Source of the DNA: JALZUE01 sp051251725 | GTDB lineage: Bacteria; Pseudomonadota; Gammaproteobacteria; Enterobacterales; Alteromonadaceae | DNA length: 47,749 nucleotides | Reading direction: 5' to 3' | NCBI GenBank assembly: GCA_051251725.1 | Contig: JBPOFN010000034.1 | Location: forward strand, 1 to 47,749 | Shown here: positions 9,017-17,133 of the stretch, in pieces | How positions within the stretch are numbered: position 1 is the stretch's first letter | Layout of the letters: each line of letters starts with the position of its first letter | Translations under genes and position numbers: made by a program | The notes under the pieces: model-generated | The model's database searches: none | What the model saw: only the letters and a program-made list of their open reading frames with translations | Told to the model about the DNA's origin: nothing

Positions 9017-9190
9017 GTGGTTTTATTAGGGATACTGGCATGTGTTTTTTTAGGTGTTGGCCTGATGGTGTTTTTTGGTGAAAAACATGGCAAGCCGATG
9101 GAAGCTGAGCAACAAGCTAAATTAAGTAAAATTGCTGCAGTATTAGTTTTTGTCTTGATCATAGTCGCTATTTTTAAACAAATAATGTAA
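9017..9190 (+). CDS. Small two-TM membrane protein, GTG start
   Basis: A 57-codon frame starting with GTG at 9017, preceded by GAGG at 9005-9008 (8-base spacing). The product has two hydrophobic segments (about residues 2-20 and 40-53, the second VLVFVLIIVAIF) joined by a charged loop containing GEKHGKPMEAEQQAKLSK. That pattern of two TM helices with a basic/acidic linker is typical of small inner-membrane proteins and unlikely by chance in a non-coding stretch. Function unknown. It lies between the divergent M13 peptidase and the aldolase-like gene, and may be its own transcription unit. Confidence 0.7.
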   Translation: MVLLGILACVFLGVGLMVFFGEKHGKPMEAEQQAKLSKIAAVLVFVLIIVAIFKQIM

Positions 9191-9291
9191 CTGCGTATTA
9201 GCTCAATGACTGATCTGTTATTTTGGGTTTAGTGACAGCTTGAAATCCTTTATAATTCTTTTTTCTTATTTATTATTGGCAAATAAGTACC

Positions 9292-10071
9292 ATGTCTCAT
9301 AATTTTGAACTGCCGCATTGTGATCTTAACGGCAAAGTTTCCGACATAGAATGGCAAGCACGTGTTGATTTAGCGGCTTGTTATCGTTTAGTTGCTATGT
9401 ATGGCTGGGACGATATGATTTATACCCATATCTCAGTGCGTATTCCTCAGACCGATGAATATTTAATTAACGCGTTTGGCTTAACCTTTGATGAGATCAC
9501 CGCTTCTAATTTAGTGAAAATTGATATCGACGGTAATGTGCTTGATAAAAACAGCCCGTTTGAAATTAACCCAGCTGGTTTTACGATTCATAGTGCGGTC
9601 CATCAAGCGCGTCATGATGCCATGTGCGTTTTACATCTGCATACTAATGAAACCATAGCCGTCGCCAGTTTAGCAGAAGGCTTATTGCCATTAAGCCAAT
9701 ACGCCATGTTTGCGTTAGCATCGATGAGCTACCATGATTATGAAGGTTTAGCGGTAGATCACAGTGAACGTTTACGTTTGCAAGCTGACTTAGGCGATAA
9801 AAATTTCATGTTATTAAGAAACCATGGCGGTTTAACGGTTGGTAAAACCGTAGGTGATGCATTTATGCATATGTACGACTTAACCCGTGCTTGCCAAGTA
9901 CAATTGCAAATTATGGCGACAGGCATGAAACCTGTCATTGTTGATCAAAGTATTGTCGATGGCATTAAAGCACAAGCGGCGGTGGTTCATACCGGCTTAA
10001 CCGGCGGCCAAAAATCATGGCCTGCGATGTTACGTAAAGTGTATAAGGCCGATCCATCCTTTGCTGAATAA
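9292..10071 (+). CDS. Class II aldolase/adducin family protein
   Basis: A 259-residue protein of the class II aldolase/adducin fold. The zinc-ligand histidines are visible as HLHT (H115, H117) and RNHG (H178). At the position of the catalytic glutamate of fuculose-phosphate aldolase (the SEWRFH motif) this protein has PAGFTIH, with glycine about residue 96, so classical aldol cleavage is doubtful; this variant occurs in many adducin-like bacterial members. It is 68 bp upstream of an enolase-superfamily dehydratase gene on the same strand, so it probably works on a product or precursor of that enzyme. The substrate cannot be named. The ATG has only a weak Shine-Dalgarno. Confidence 0.88.
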   Translation: MSHNFELPHCDLNGKVSDIEWQARVDLAACYRLVAMYGWDDMIYTHISVRIPQTDEYLINAFGLTFDEITASNLVKIDIDGNVLDKNSPFEINPAGFTIHSAVHQARHDAMCVLHLHTNETIAVASLAEGLLPLSQYAMFALASMSYHDYEGLAVDHSERLRLQADLGDKNFMLLRNHGGLTVGKTVGDAFMHMYDLTRACQVQLQIMATGMKPVIVDQSIVDGIKAQAAVVHTGLTGGQKSWPAMLRKVYKADPSFAE

Positions 10072-10139
10072 TTAATTTATCCTTTAGCCGTTATATCCAT
10101 AGCTAAATAAACGACTGAATCAAGACCAAAGAGAAAAAT

Positions 10140-11315
10140 ATGAAAGTTACCCACGTAGAAATTTTTGATATTCATTGTCCCGAACGTCCACCATGGAACC
10201 CGGTGTTTATTCGTGTTCATACCGATGAAGGTATTACCGGTGTTGGTGAGGCAGGTCTTGCTTACGATTGGGGTCATAGCGCTGCAGCAGCCATGATCAA
10301 AGAAATTGTTGAAGCGGTATTAATTGGTTATGACCCATTTCAAACTGAAAAATTATGGTCACGGATGTTACGTGAAAGTTTTTGGGGCTTAGGTGGTGGG
10401 CCTGTGTTATATGCCGCGATGAGCGCGATTGATACCGCACTTTGGGATATTAAAGGTAAAGCCTTAGGTGTACCTGTTTACCAATTATTAGGTGGTAAAG
10501 TGAATGATGAATTACGCACTTATGCCAGCCAATTACAGTTTGATTGGGATAAAGAATGTAAAAAACTATTACTTCCTGAAGAATATGCGGAAGCGGCATT
10601 AAAAGCTGTTGCTGAAGGTTATGACGCGGTAAAAGTTGATCCTATTGTTTATGATGCTAATGGTGATTCATCGTTTGATCGCACCAAATTATTTACCAAA
10701 CCGCAAATGCGTTTATTTGGTGACAGGTTACGTGCAATTCGCGATGCCGTTGGTGAAGATGTCGATATTATTTTTGAATCGCATTCATTAATGGGCGCGG
10801 CCTCAGCAATACAAATGGGCGCTATTGTTGAAGAAGTTGGCTGTATGATGTACGAAGAGCCAGTGAATTATTTAAACCCTAAAGTACATAAAAAAGTCTC
10901 TGATCGCGTTAATGTACCAATTGCTGGTGGCGAACGTTTGTATCATCGCTGGGATGTGCGTCAGTACTTTGAAGATCAAAGCATTGACGTTCTACAACCT
11001 GATGTTGGTTTATGTGGTGGTTTTACCGAAGCGAAAAAAGTTTGTGATTATGCTGATGTTTACGATATTCGTGTGCAAGCCCATGTTTGTGGTGGGCCAG
11101 TTGCAACAGCTGCGTCATTACATTTAGAAACGGCTATTCCTAACTTCTTAATTCATGAACACCATACCTATGCTATAAAAGCTTGGAACCGCGAGTTATG
11201 TATTCAAGATCCGCAGCCTAAAAATGGTATTTTTAAAGTATCAGAAACGCCAGGTATTGGTATTGAATTGAACGACGATGTGGTAAAACGTTCACCCAAT
11301 ATTACGGTAAAATAG
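10140..11315 (+). CDS. Enolase-superfamily dehydratase (mandelate racemase / acid-sugar dehydratase subgroup)
   Basis: A 391-residue protein with the MLE/MR capping domain (about 1-125) and barrel domain. Visible catalytic features are K165-V-D167, metal ligands E213 (in FESHS), E240 (YEEP) and E265 (GGER), H215 two residues after the first ligand, and H315 in AHVCGGP. The ligand-x-His arrangement is that of D-galactonate/D-mannonate dehydratase-type members, so dehydration of an aldonic acid to a 2-keto-3-deoxy acid is likely; the exact sugar acid is not readable. It follows the aldolase-like gene and ends in a strong terminator, so the two form a short operon. Confidence 0.9.
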   Translation: MKVTHVEIFDIHCPERPPWNPVFIRVHTDEGITGVGEAGLAYDWGHSAAAAMIKEIVEAVLIGYDPFQTEKLWSRMLRESFWGLGGGPVLYAAMSAIDTALWDIKGKALGVPVYQLLGGKVNDELRTYASQLQFDWDKECKKLLLPEEYAEAALKAVAEGYDAVKVDPIVYDANGDSSFDRTKLFTKPQMRLFGDRLRAIRDAVGEDVDIIFESHSLMGAASAIQMGAIVEEVGCMMYEEPVNYLNPKVHKKVSDRVNVPIAGGERLYHRWDVRQYFEDQSIDVLQPDVGLCGGFTEAKKVCDYADVYDIRVQAHVCGGPVATAASLHLETAIPNFLIHEHHTYAIKAWNRELCIQDPQPKNGIFKVSETPGIGIELNDDVVKRSPNITVK

Positions 11316-11348
11316 TTTAACTAAACGAGTTACTTTAACCATATTAAC

Positions 11349-11384
11349 AAGCTGATTTATAGTGAAATATAAATCAGCTTTTTT
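11349..11384 (+). terminator. Strong terminator of the aldolase-like/dehydratase operon
   Basis: A perfect 13-bp stem (AAGCTGATTTATA / TATAAATCAGCTT) with a 6-nt loop followed by TTTT. It lies 33 bases after the dehydratase stop. The rest of 11385-11584 holds no recognisable gene. Confidence 0.88.
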
Positions 11385-11584
11385 GTGTGCATTTGGTTTG
11401 TTATGTAAATAAATAGGATGAATCCTAATAACGAGCTAAAATCGCGTTGCTGTGTGTTATTGCTTATTGCGAGTTCAAGTAACATACTCAATTCAAGTTG
11501 CTCATCAAATACTCTATGGCTGTAATGCTTGTGGGAAGCTTAACTGTTTGTTATTTATGAAAATTACCTTGGTACCTTAACTCT

Positions 11585-12637
11585 ATGCTAGATAGTGAAT
11601 TTATTGATCTTTTAAAAATACTTATTCGTCACCCAAGTGTCGTTGGCGCTGAGCATTCATTTTTCAGGGTTTTACAACGAGAACTTGAAGAACGTGGCGC
11701 TAAAGTTACATGGTACGAGGGGCTGCTAGTCGCGCAAGGAACAAAACCTTTTAGTGCGATGTTTTCTGCTCATATTGACCGTCATGGGCTTGTTTGTACT
11801 GGGCCTAATGAATTTCAATACGCGGCTTTTATTTCAGCCAATAGAACGGATCTACTTAATACTTCTGTTTCTGAAGAGTTAATGATGAAAGTCACTCAGC
11901 GTTTCCAGTCGGAGCAAGTATTTGCCTATGAACCTTGGTCTGGGGTTTATCGAGGTAGTGGTACGATTAAAAATTCATATAAATGTGAATTTCGTAATAA
12001 CCTTATTTTTGAAATTGATGGCCTTGAAGATGTGGTTGCCGGAACCCCCATTGCTTTTAATGATAAATTAAGCATTAGTGAAGATAGATTAACGGGACAA
12101 TTAGATAACGTGTTAACTGCGGCCGCATTAGTACATTTATTTAGCCAAGGCTTCCAAGGAACTGCTTTTTTTACCGCGCAAGAGGAAGCCGGGAAAAGTT
12201 GGCGTTATTTGCTTGAGTGGTTTCGTCGATTTGGCGGTAATACCAATAAACTTTTTGTTGTGGATACTAGCCCTTTTCCTGATCTTCAAGCGGCAAATAA
12301 ACAGCTATTAGTGTTAAGAGAAAAAGACGCTACCGCTGAGTTTAATAAAGATTCGACAAAATTTATTGCTGGTTTATGTCAAAAAAACAACTTAAGTTAT
12401 ATTTTTAAGGATAAATATGTTGAGGCTAATAATGAGTTGCTTATTAGTCGTGGACAAAGCCCTCATTCGTTAGGAAGTACAGAGTTAGGGCGAATTATAG
12501 CGGCTTCAAATGGCTTAGTTGATGGCACAACCATACAAATACCAACGATTGGCTATCACACCATGCAAGAGTCAGCGGCGATTGCTTCAGTGGAAGCATT
12601 TTTGGCGTTGCTGACCTCATTGTCAAATGAATTGTAA
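11585..12637 (+). CDS. M42-type zinc aminopeptidase / hydrolase
   Basis: A 350-residue cytosolic metallopeptidase. All metal and catalytic positions of the M28/M42 fold can be placed: H63-x-D65 (SAHIDRHG), bridging D174 (GQLDN), catalytic E200 and ligand E201 (AQEEAG), D228 (VVDTSP) and H325 (GYHTM). The spacing fits TET-type M42 aminopeptidases, which form large tetrahedral assemblies and trim peptides; oligomerisation is inferred from the family. It sits between two putative sugar-acid gene pairs but has its own upstream gap of 200 bp after a terminator, so it is probably independently transcribed. The Shine-Dalgarno is weak. Confidence 0.85.
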   Translation: MLDSEFIDLLKILIRHPSVVGAEHSFFRVLQRELEERGAKVTWYEGLLVAQGTKPFSAMFSAHIDRHGLVCTGPNEFQYAAFISANRTDLLNTSVSEELMMKVTQRFQSEQVFAYEPWSGVYRGSGTIKNSYKCEFRNNLIFEIDGLEDVVAGTPIAFNDKLSISEDRLTGQLDNVLTAAALVHLFSQGFQGTAFFTAQEEAGKSWRYLLEWFRRFGGNTNKLFVVDTSPFPDLQAANKQLLVLREKDATAEFNKDSTKFIAGLCQKNNLSYIFKDKYVEANNELLISRGQSPHSLGSTELGRIIAASNGLVDGTTIQIPTIGYHTMQESAAIASVEAFLALLTSLSNEL

Positions 12638-12669
12638 TTAGCTTATTATCAATTTGATGTGAGGTTTTA

Positions 12670-12716
12670 ACCGTTATCTTTACTTAACGGTATTTGATAT
12701 TAATTATCGAATACCG
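12670..12716. terminator. Two overlapping, mutually exclusive hairpins between convergent genes
   Basis: ACCGTTA (12670-12676) pairs with TAACGGT (12685-12691), and CGGTATT (12688-12694) pairs with AATACCG (12710-12716). The two stems share CGGT and cannot coexist. They lie between the M42 peptidase and the convergent amidohydrolase, overlapping the amidohydrolase stop. Probably a bidirectional terminator, though T runs are poor. Confidence 0.4.
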
Positions 12717-13572
12717 TATCAAACTGATACCAACGATAACTATTTTCAAAACACACTTTCTCACGTTGTTTACTCGTTAACTTTAAGTTTTCAATATAAT
12801 TTTGCCAATATCCTTGATAATCAACACTAAATAAAGTCAGAGGAAAGTTACTGGCTAACATCACTCTATCTTCACCAAAACAAGCAAGGCAATGTGAAAC
12901 CACTTTTTGTTGCCATTGTACGGAGTAATCTCGATTTACCATTTCCCAGCCCGAACATTTAAGTGCGCAATGCTCAAATAGGCTGAATTTTTTAATCGCG
13001 CTTTGCCATTGTTCAAATTGATTGTCCTGCTCAGGAAAACCGGCGTGATTAATAATAATGGTTAAGTTTGGTAAGCGGGTTAATAACTGACAAACAAGAT
13101 TTACGGCTTCAATATGATCAAACGATATTTGTAATTCAAAGATAAGTTGATGTTCAGCTAATTTTTGTAAGTTGGTAAGTAGTTGCTCACTATTGAGTTC
13201 ATTGATTATATTGTCTTCGTCAAAGATATAACGAACACCAACGACAGTTGAAAACTGAGTTAATTTGCTTAATTCAAGCGCAAAGTTAATCGGGCTGTTG
13301 GTTATATCAATATAAGCAACACTACGAAAAGCTTGTTGACAATTTTGCTCTAACCATTGAAGTTCTCGCCAAGGTTGCTCGTTATCAAAGCCGGCTTCAA
13401 TATGAACAAAGCCTGCTAAAGTGTAGGGCTTTGTTAGTTGTAAATCACCTTCAGTAAAGTTTTGATGAATTTTAGCTTTATCTGGCCAAAAGGGCGGATT
13501 TTCAGGTTTTAGCCACTGATATTCACCTTGGCTTAAATCGAATAAATGAAGATGTGGATCAATTATTTTCAT
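12700..13572 (-). CDS. Amidohydrolase (amidohydrolase_2 / sugar lactonase-like)
   Basis: A 290-residue TIM-barrel metal-dependent hydrolase. The N-terminal HxH motif is DPHLHLF (H7, H9); further barrel motifs are INHAG (about residue 180) and LASNFPL (about 240). This group includes L-fuconolactonase and 2-pyrone-4,6-dicarboxylate lactonase, so a lactonase role is plausible, but the substrate is not determined by what I can see. It starts 15 bp after the SDR gene stop, so the two form an operon (SDR first). An NAD-dependent sugar dehydrogenase followed by a lactonase would be the first two steps of an oxidative sugar pathway. Confidence 0.85.
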   Translation of the reverse strand: MKIIDPHLHLFDLSQGEYQWLKPENPPFWPDKAKIHQNFTEGDLQLTKPYTLAGFVHIEAGFDNEQPWRELQWLEQNCQQAFRSVAYIDITNSPINFALELSKLTQFSTVVGVRYIFDEDNIINELNSEQLLTNLQKLAEHQLIFELQISFDHIEAVNLVCQLLTRLPNLTIIINHAGFPEQDNQFEQWQSAIKKFSLFEHCALKCSGWEMVNRDYSVQWQQKVVSHCLACFGEDRVMLASNFPLTLFSVDYQGYWQNYIENLKLTSKQREKVCFENSYRWYQFDTVFDN

Positions 13573-13587
13573 CAGTATCGAGTACGG

Positions 13588-14313
13588 CTATTGCGCCGTA
13601 TAACCGCCGTCGATAACTTGCAAACTACCGGTGATAAACTTAGCTTTATCTGACGCTAAAAATAACACTAATTCCGCTACTTCTTCAGGTTGTCCTAAAC
13701 GCCCTAATGGCTGTAATGACGCTTCTTCTTGATGAACCTGTGTTTTATCTGCACCAGATCTTTCACAGTAATTATTAATCGCTTGATGATAAAGCGGGGT
13801 TTCTATAGTGCCAGGACAAACAGCATTAGCGCGAATATTAAATTCAGCATAATCAAGCGCAGTAGTTTTTGCCATTGAAGCAAGGGCTGTTTTAGTCAAG
13901 CTATAAGCAAATGAATTACGCTTGCCAACTAAAGCTTGTTCAGACGAGATTAGAATAATGGCGCCATTTTTATTGGCTTTCATATTTGGCAGCACCGCTT
14001 TAATCGCCGCGTAAGCGCCTTTAACATTTAAGTTAAAAAGTTGGTCGAGTGTTGCTTCCGAAGTGTTTTCAATACTCGCCGAATAATGTTTACCGGCATT
14101 AGATACTAAGACATCAATATTATGCTGTGAAGTTATGGCGGTAATCGCTTGCTCAACCTGTGATACTTGGCTGACATCGCATTTAATAAAGCGGCCGTAA
14201 TTGCCTGCTTGAATGTCTAAGTTAAACACTTGGTAGCCTGAGTGTTGAAATAGTTTCGCTATGCTTAAGCCGATCCCTGAGCTGCCGCCTGTTATCACGC
14301 ACGTTTTTGTCAT
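13588..14313 (-). CDS. SDR-family NAD(P)-dependent oxidoreductase
   Basis: A 241-residue short-chain dehydrogenase if read from the ATG at 14313; a longer frame begins with TTG at 14352 but lacks a better ribosome site and adds a non-family N-terminus. Features are TGGSSGIG (residues 8-15), D33 after beta-2 (favouring NAD over NADP), NAG at 72-74, catalytic S123/S124, Y137 and K141 (YSLTK), and the C-terminal GGYTAQ typical of FabG-like members. It is followed closely by the amidohydrolase, which suggests a sugar or polyol dehydrogenase feeding a lactonase. Substrate unknown; a general 3-ketoacyl or other alcohol dehydrogenase cannot be excluded. Confidence 0.88.
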   Translation of the reverse strand: MTKTCVITGGSSGIGLSIAKLFQHSGYQVFNLDIQAGNYGRFIKCDVSQVSQVEQAITAITSQHNIDVLVSNAGKHYSASIENTSEATLDQLFNLNVKGAYAAIKAVLPNMKANKNGAIILISSEQALVGKRNSFAYSLTKTALASMAKTTALDYAEFNIRANAVCPGTIETPLYHQAINNYCERSGADKTQVHQEEASLQPLGRLGQPEEVAELVLFLASDKAKFITGSLQVIDGGYTAQ

Positions 14314-14462
14314 GTTTTTTATCGTTCTATTATCTTTAGCTGCTGATAGCAATTAATGATACGCGCATGCTCAACCAGTTTCATTAATTTTATTTTCGTG
14401 TTAACAAGCATTTAACTGAAAAGTTTTTTATAATAACGGCAATTTAATATTGGGGTAAGAAT

Positions 14463-14939
14463 ATGAGAGTTTGCGGTGTAGAATTAAAAGGCAGCGATGC
14501 GATAGTAAGTGTGATGTCGTTACAGAATGGTTTGTATGACTTACCTAAAATCCGCGTGCCAAAATTATCGATGGATAACGCCAGTGATGCCGAAGCAATG
14601 CGAAAATTTCAATTTGATTTTTCGAAATTAATGTCTGATTACCAAATCGAAAAAGTGGTCATTAAAGGGCGCGCCGTTAAAGGAAAATTTGCTGGCGGTC
14701 ATGTTGGTTTTAAATTGGAAGCGGCGATCCAACTAATTGCCGAGCTAGAAGTAGAAATTCTTTCAGCAACATTTATTAAAAATGCCTTAGCGAAAAGTTT
14801 AGTTAACATCGACTTTCGTGATACAGGTTTGAAAAACTTTCAAGAAACTGCCTTTTTAGCCGCTTTTGCATATTTTGAAGGACAGCGTTTTAAGCCATCA
14901 GAGAGTTCAGAAAAATCAAGCCCTTATACTGAAGAATAA
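14463..14939 (+). CDS. DUF3010 family protein
   Basis: A 158-residue soluble protein beginning MRVCGVELKG, with KFAGGHVGFKLEAAIQL in the middle; this matches the gammaproteobacterial DUF3010 family as I remember it. The fold looks RNase H-like (alternating strands with an early acidic position), which is inference. No function is established. A usable GGGGTAAGA ribosome-binding stretch precedes the ATG. It diverges from the SDR gene and is followed by the nested-hairpin element at 14967. Confidence 0.85.
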   Translation: MRVCGVELKGSDAIVSVMSLQNGLYDLPKIRVPKLSMDNASDAEAMRKFQFDFSKLMSDYQIEKVVIKGRAVKGKFAGGHVGFKLEAAIQLIAELEVEILSATFIKNALAKSLVNIDFRDTGLKNFQETAFLAAFAYFEGQRFKPSESSEKSSPYTEE

Positions 14940-14966
14940 CACTGAAGAATAATTGTTAATAAAACC

Positions 14967-15077
14967 AATGCAGCTCTAACCGCAGGCGCTTTAAAAAAAA
15001 CTGACATTCGTTGTCATTATTTTTAAAGCTGCCTTAATAATTTAACCTCTAAATTATTAACTTGCCTGCGTGGCATT
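14967..15077. other. Nested-hairpin intergenic element (possible structured RNA)
   Basis: About 110 bases with layered symmetry. Hairpin A: GCTTTAAAAA (14988-14997) pairs with TTTTTAAAGC (15020-15029) and continues through TGACA (15002-15006) and TGTCA (15012-15016) around a 5-nt loop. Hairpin B: TTAATAATTTA (15034-15044) pairs perfectly with TAAATTATTAA (15050-15060). An outer stem CGCAGGC (14981-14987) / GCCTGCG (15064-15070) encloses both, with AATGC / GCATT outside it. This gives a three-way-junction layout. It could be the 3'UTR/terminator of the DUF3010 gene, a small RNA, or a small repeat element. The remaining gap to 15314 shows nothing I recognise. Confidence 0.55.
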
Positions 15078-15314
15078 TGAGTTTTAAATATCTATCAGTA
15101 ATGCTAACGAGTATGTGTTAGTAAAGTATTGTCGCCATTAAGCTTGATGATATCGTTTAGGTTGCTACTTTAGTGTTTTAACAGTCTAACCCTGTACTTG
15201 TGTCGGTTAAGCCTGTGACAAGCTATACAGCGACTTAGAATGAAAAGTGTTTAGGTTATTATCTAGCCGGCCAATTTATTCTTTTTAACCTGCCGACTTT
15301 ATCCGTAGCTTTCA

Positions 15315-15338
15315 CCATAACCATAACCATAACCATAA
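15315..15338. repeat. Hexanucleotide tandem array CCATAA x4
   Basis: Four perfect copies of CCATAA abut the stop codon of the M49-like gene (stop at 15339-15341 on the minus strand). In the sense of that gene the array reads TTATGG and starts with the base after the stop. Confidence 0.95.
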
Positions 15339-16982
15339 TCACAATCCCAAGACCTTTTTTCCTTGTTTAAAAACTATATCAACGGGAATGTCAGCTTGTG
15401 TTAATTTATTCAAATCGCTTTGCAGTTGCGGGCTGATGTTACCCATAGTTTGAAATAAGTTAGTTACTTCCTCGTAATCCCCGTCACCTTGTAAAGTTAG
15501 AATTTTTGCCGAAAGTGACTTTATGGCTTTCGCCATATTAGCGACGTTAACGTGATAAAAACCTTGCTCGTCACGTTGAAAGGCTTGTTGCTCAGCAAAA
15601 TAATTAAAGCGGATCATATTGGCTTTGCCATGGGCGGAGCTTGCGCCAAATCTAACCGAACGAAATATGCCAGCGAGAAACGTGGTGTAATATTCCTCGA
15701 CAGTGCCTTCTGTGAGCTCACCTTGCTCAATAAGCTGTGAAATCATATGTAGCCCTAAAACATCGGCTTTACCTTCTTCAAGGGCTGATGCATGCTCTTT
15801 TAAGGCTTCTCTGACGCTGCCTTTGCCATTGATGGTGTTTTTAATTCCTAAGCCATGGGCAATTTCGTGAAACATCGTATTAGCGAAAAAGGCGTTAAAG
15901 TTAATAAACTGTCGTTGTGACTCGGCAATAAGCTGGTCAGCAATCGGCACTAGAATATGATCAAACTTTGCTTGTAAGGCATTTTTTAATTGTAAGCGCC
16001 TAGTGCCTTTGCTCAATTGCACCGCTTCATCATTAGGCAAATTGATGGCAATCGTTTTACTGCCAGCATTAGCATGGCCGGCATAATAAAGGACATCGTA
16101 GGCGTTTAAATCGGCATTGCTGCCAGGTTGTTCTTGTTTATATTTTTTAGCGACTGGTAAGTCTTTTTGTAGTTGAGGCAATAACTGGGTGTATTTACTG
16201 AGCTTTTCACTCCAGCTTTTATCTTTCAGTAAAACATAAGCTTCAAACGCAGCGCGATAACCAAACAACTGATCTTCATAGGTTTCAATCGGGCCGATAA
16301 CAACATCAATCAAGTTGTTTTTCATCTCCATCCAAGCAATGTCTGAGGCTTGATATTGATCCGTTTTCAGCGCCAGTGCTCTTAAGTTTAAATACTGTGC
16401 AAATTCGCTGTCGCTGGCAAGGGTTGCGGCTTTTTCTAAAATAGCGGCTGCACGGTTAAGTTCATCAGCATAAAGCTCAGAGTAGGCGATACTTTGTAAC
16501 TGGCCATTTTTAGTTTTGATGACTTTTGAATACAAGCCTTTAGGATCGGTAATATCAGCAGATTGAATGTCAGCTTTATTAAAATCGTTTGGATAAAACT
16601 GCGCACCTAAGGGTTTTTGTTCAAAGCCGGTGAGAAATACTTGGTTGTTGTTGAGACGATCCCAAGGGCCATAATTAATTTCTGCAAAGTTTCTCGCCTG
16701 CAGATCCTTGATACGTTTTAAAAAAGTAGTTTTATTTTGCCCAAATGATTGTTGCCAAAATAAGTCATCCATAATTTCAGCAGCTTCAATTAATAAAACT
16801 ATCAATTGCTGTTGTTGTTTTGATAATGCCGTTAAATCGACGTTAAGCGGCACTTCTTTATAAATATTAAGGCGTGGCTTTGCTGTTGCAAGTAAAGTGA
16901 TTGCCGAGGCTGAATCGTCGTCTGCAGGTTGGCAGCTACTTAAAAATAATAATGCGAGTAGTGGAATGATTTTACTGAACAT
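15339..16982 (-). CDS. M49-like (dipeptidyl-peptidase III type) zinc peptidase, lipoprotein
   Basis: A 547-residue protein with a lipoprotein signal (lipobox cysteine C17, LFLSSC). The zinc site is HEIAHG (H372, E373, H376) and a downstream EEGKAD (E402, E403), which together resemble the M49 signature (HExxGH plus EECRAE) but with the five-residue HExxH form. Such a pentapeptide form is known, to my recollection, in a Caldithrix DPP III. If right, it releases dipeptides from peptide N-termini in the periplasm, complementing the M13 and M42 enzymes nearby. Monocistronic. A general zinc-dependent hydrolase is the safer name if the M49 link fails. Confidence 0.85.
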   Translation of the reverse strand: MFSKIIPLLALLFLSSCQPADDDSASAITLLATAKPRLNIYKEVPLNVDLTALSKQQQQLIVLLIEAAEIMDDLFWQQSFGQNKTTFLKRIKDLQARNFAEINYGPWDRLNNNQVFLTGFEQKPLGAQFYPNDFNKADIQSADITDPKGLYSKVIKTKNGQLQSIAYSELYADELNRAAAILEKAATLASDSEFAQYLNLRALALKTDQYQASDIAWMEMKNNLIDVVIGPIETYEDQLFGYRAAFEAYVLLKDKSWSEKLSKYTQLLPQLQKDLPVAKKYKQEQPGSNADLNAYDVLYYAGHANAGSKTIAINLPNDEAVQLSKGTRRLQLKNALQAKFDHILVPIADQLIAESQRQFINFNAFFANTMFHEIAHGLGIKNTINGKGSVREALKEHASALEEGKADVLGLHMISQLIEQGELTEGTVEEYYTTFLAGIFRSVRFGASSAHGKANMIRFNYFAEQQAFQRDEQGFYHVNVANMAKAIKSLSAKILTLQGDGDYEEVTNLFQTMGNISPQLQSDLNKLTQADIPVDIVFKQGKKVLGL

Positions 16983-17088
16983 CTTGATAATTACCCTTGT
17001 TTAGATGTCAAAAAGAGTAAGGAAAAGTGTTTCATTAAGCAAGGGCTAATGTTTTGGGGCTTGGCTTTGGAGTCGGTAAATTTCAAAT

Positions 17089-17113
17089 AAAAAAAAACCA
17101 GCCGAAGCTGGTT
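17089..17113 (-). terminator. rpsT terminator
   Basis: On the minus strand AACCAGC - TTCG - GCTGGTT followed by a run of eight or more T. This is a canonical intrinsic terminator with a stable TTCG tetraloop, 21 bases past the rpsT stop. Confidence 0.93.
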
Positions 17114-17133
17114 TTTTAAAACTAAAACAAAAA

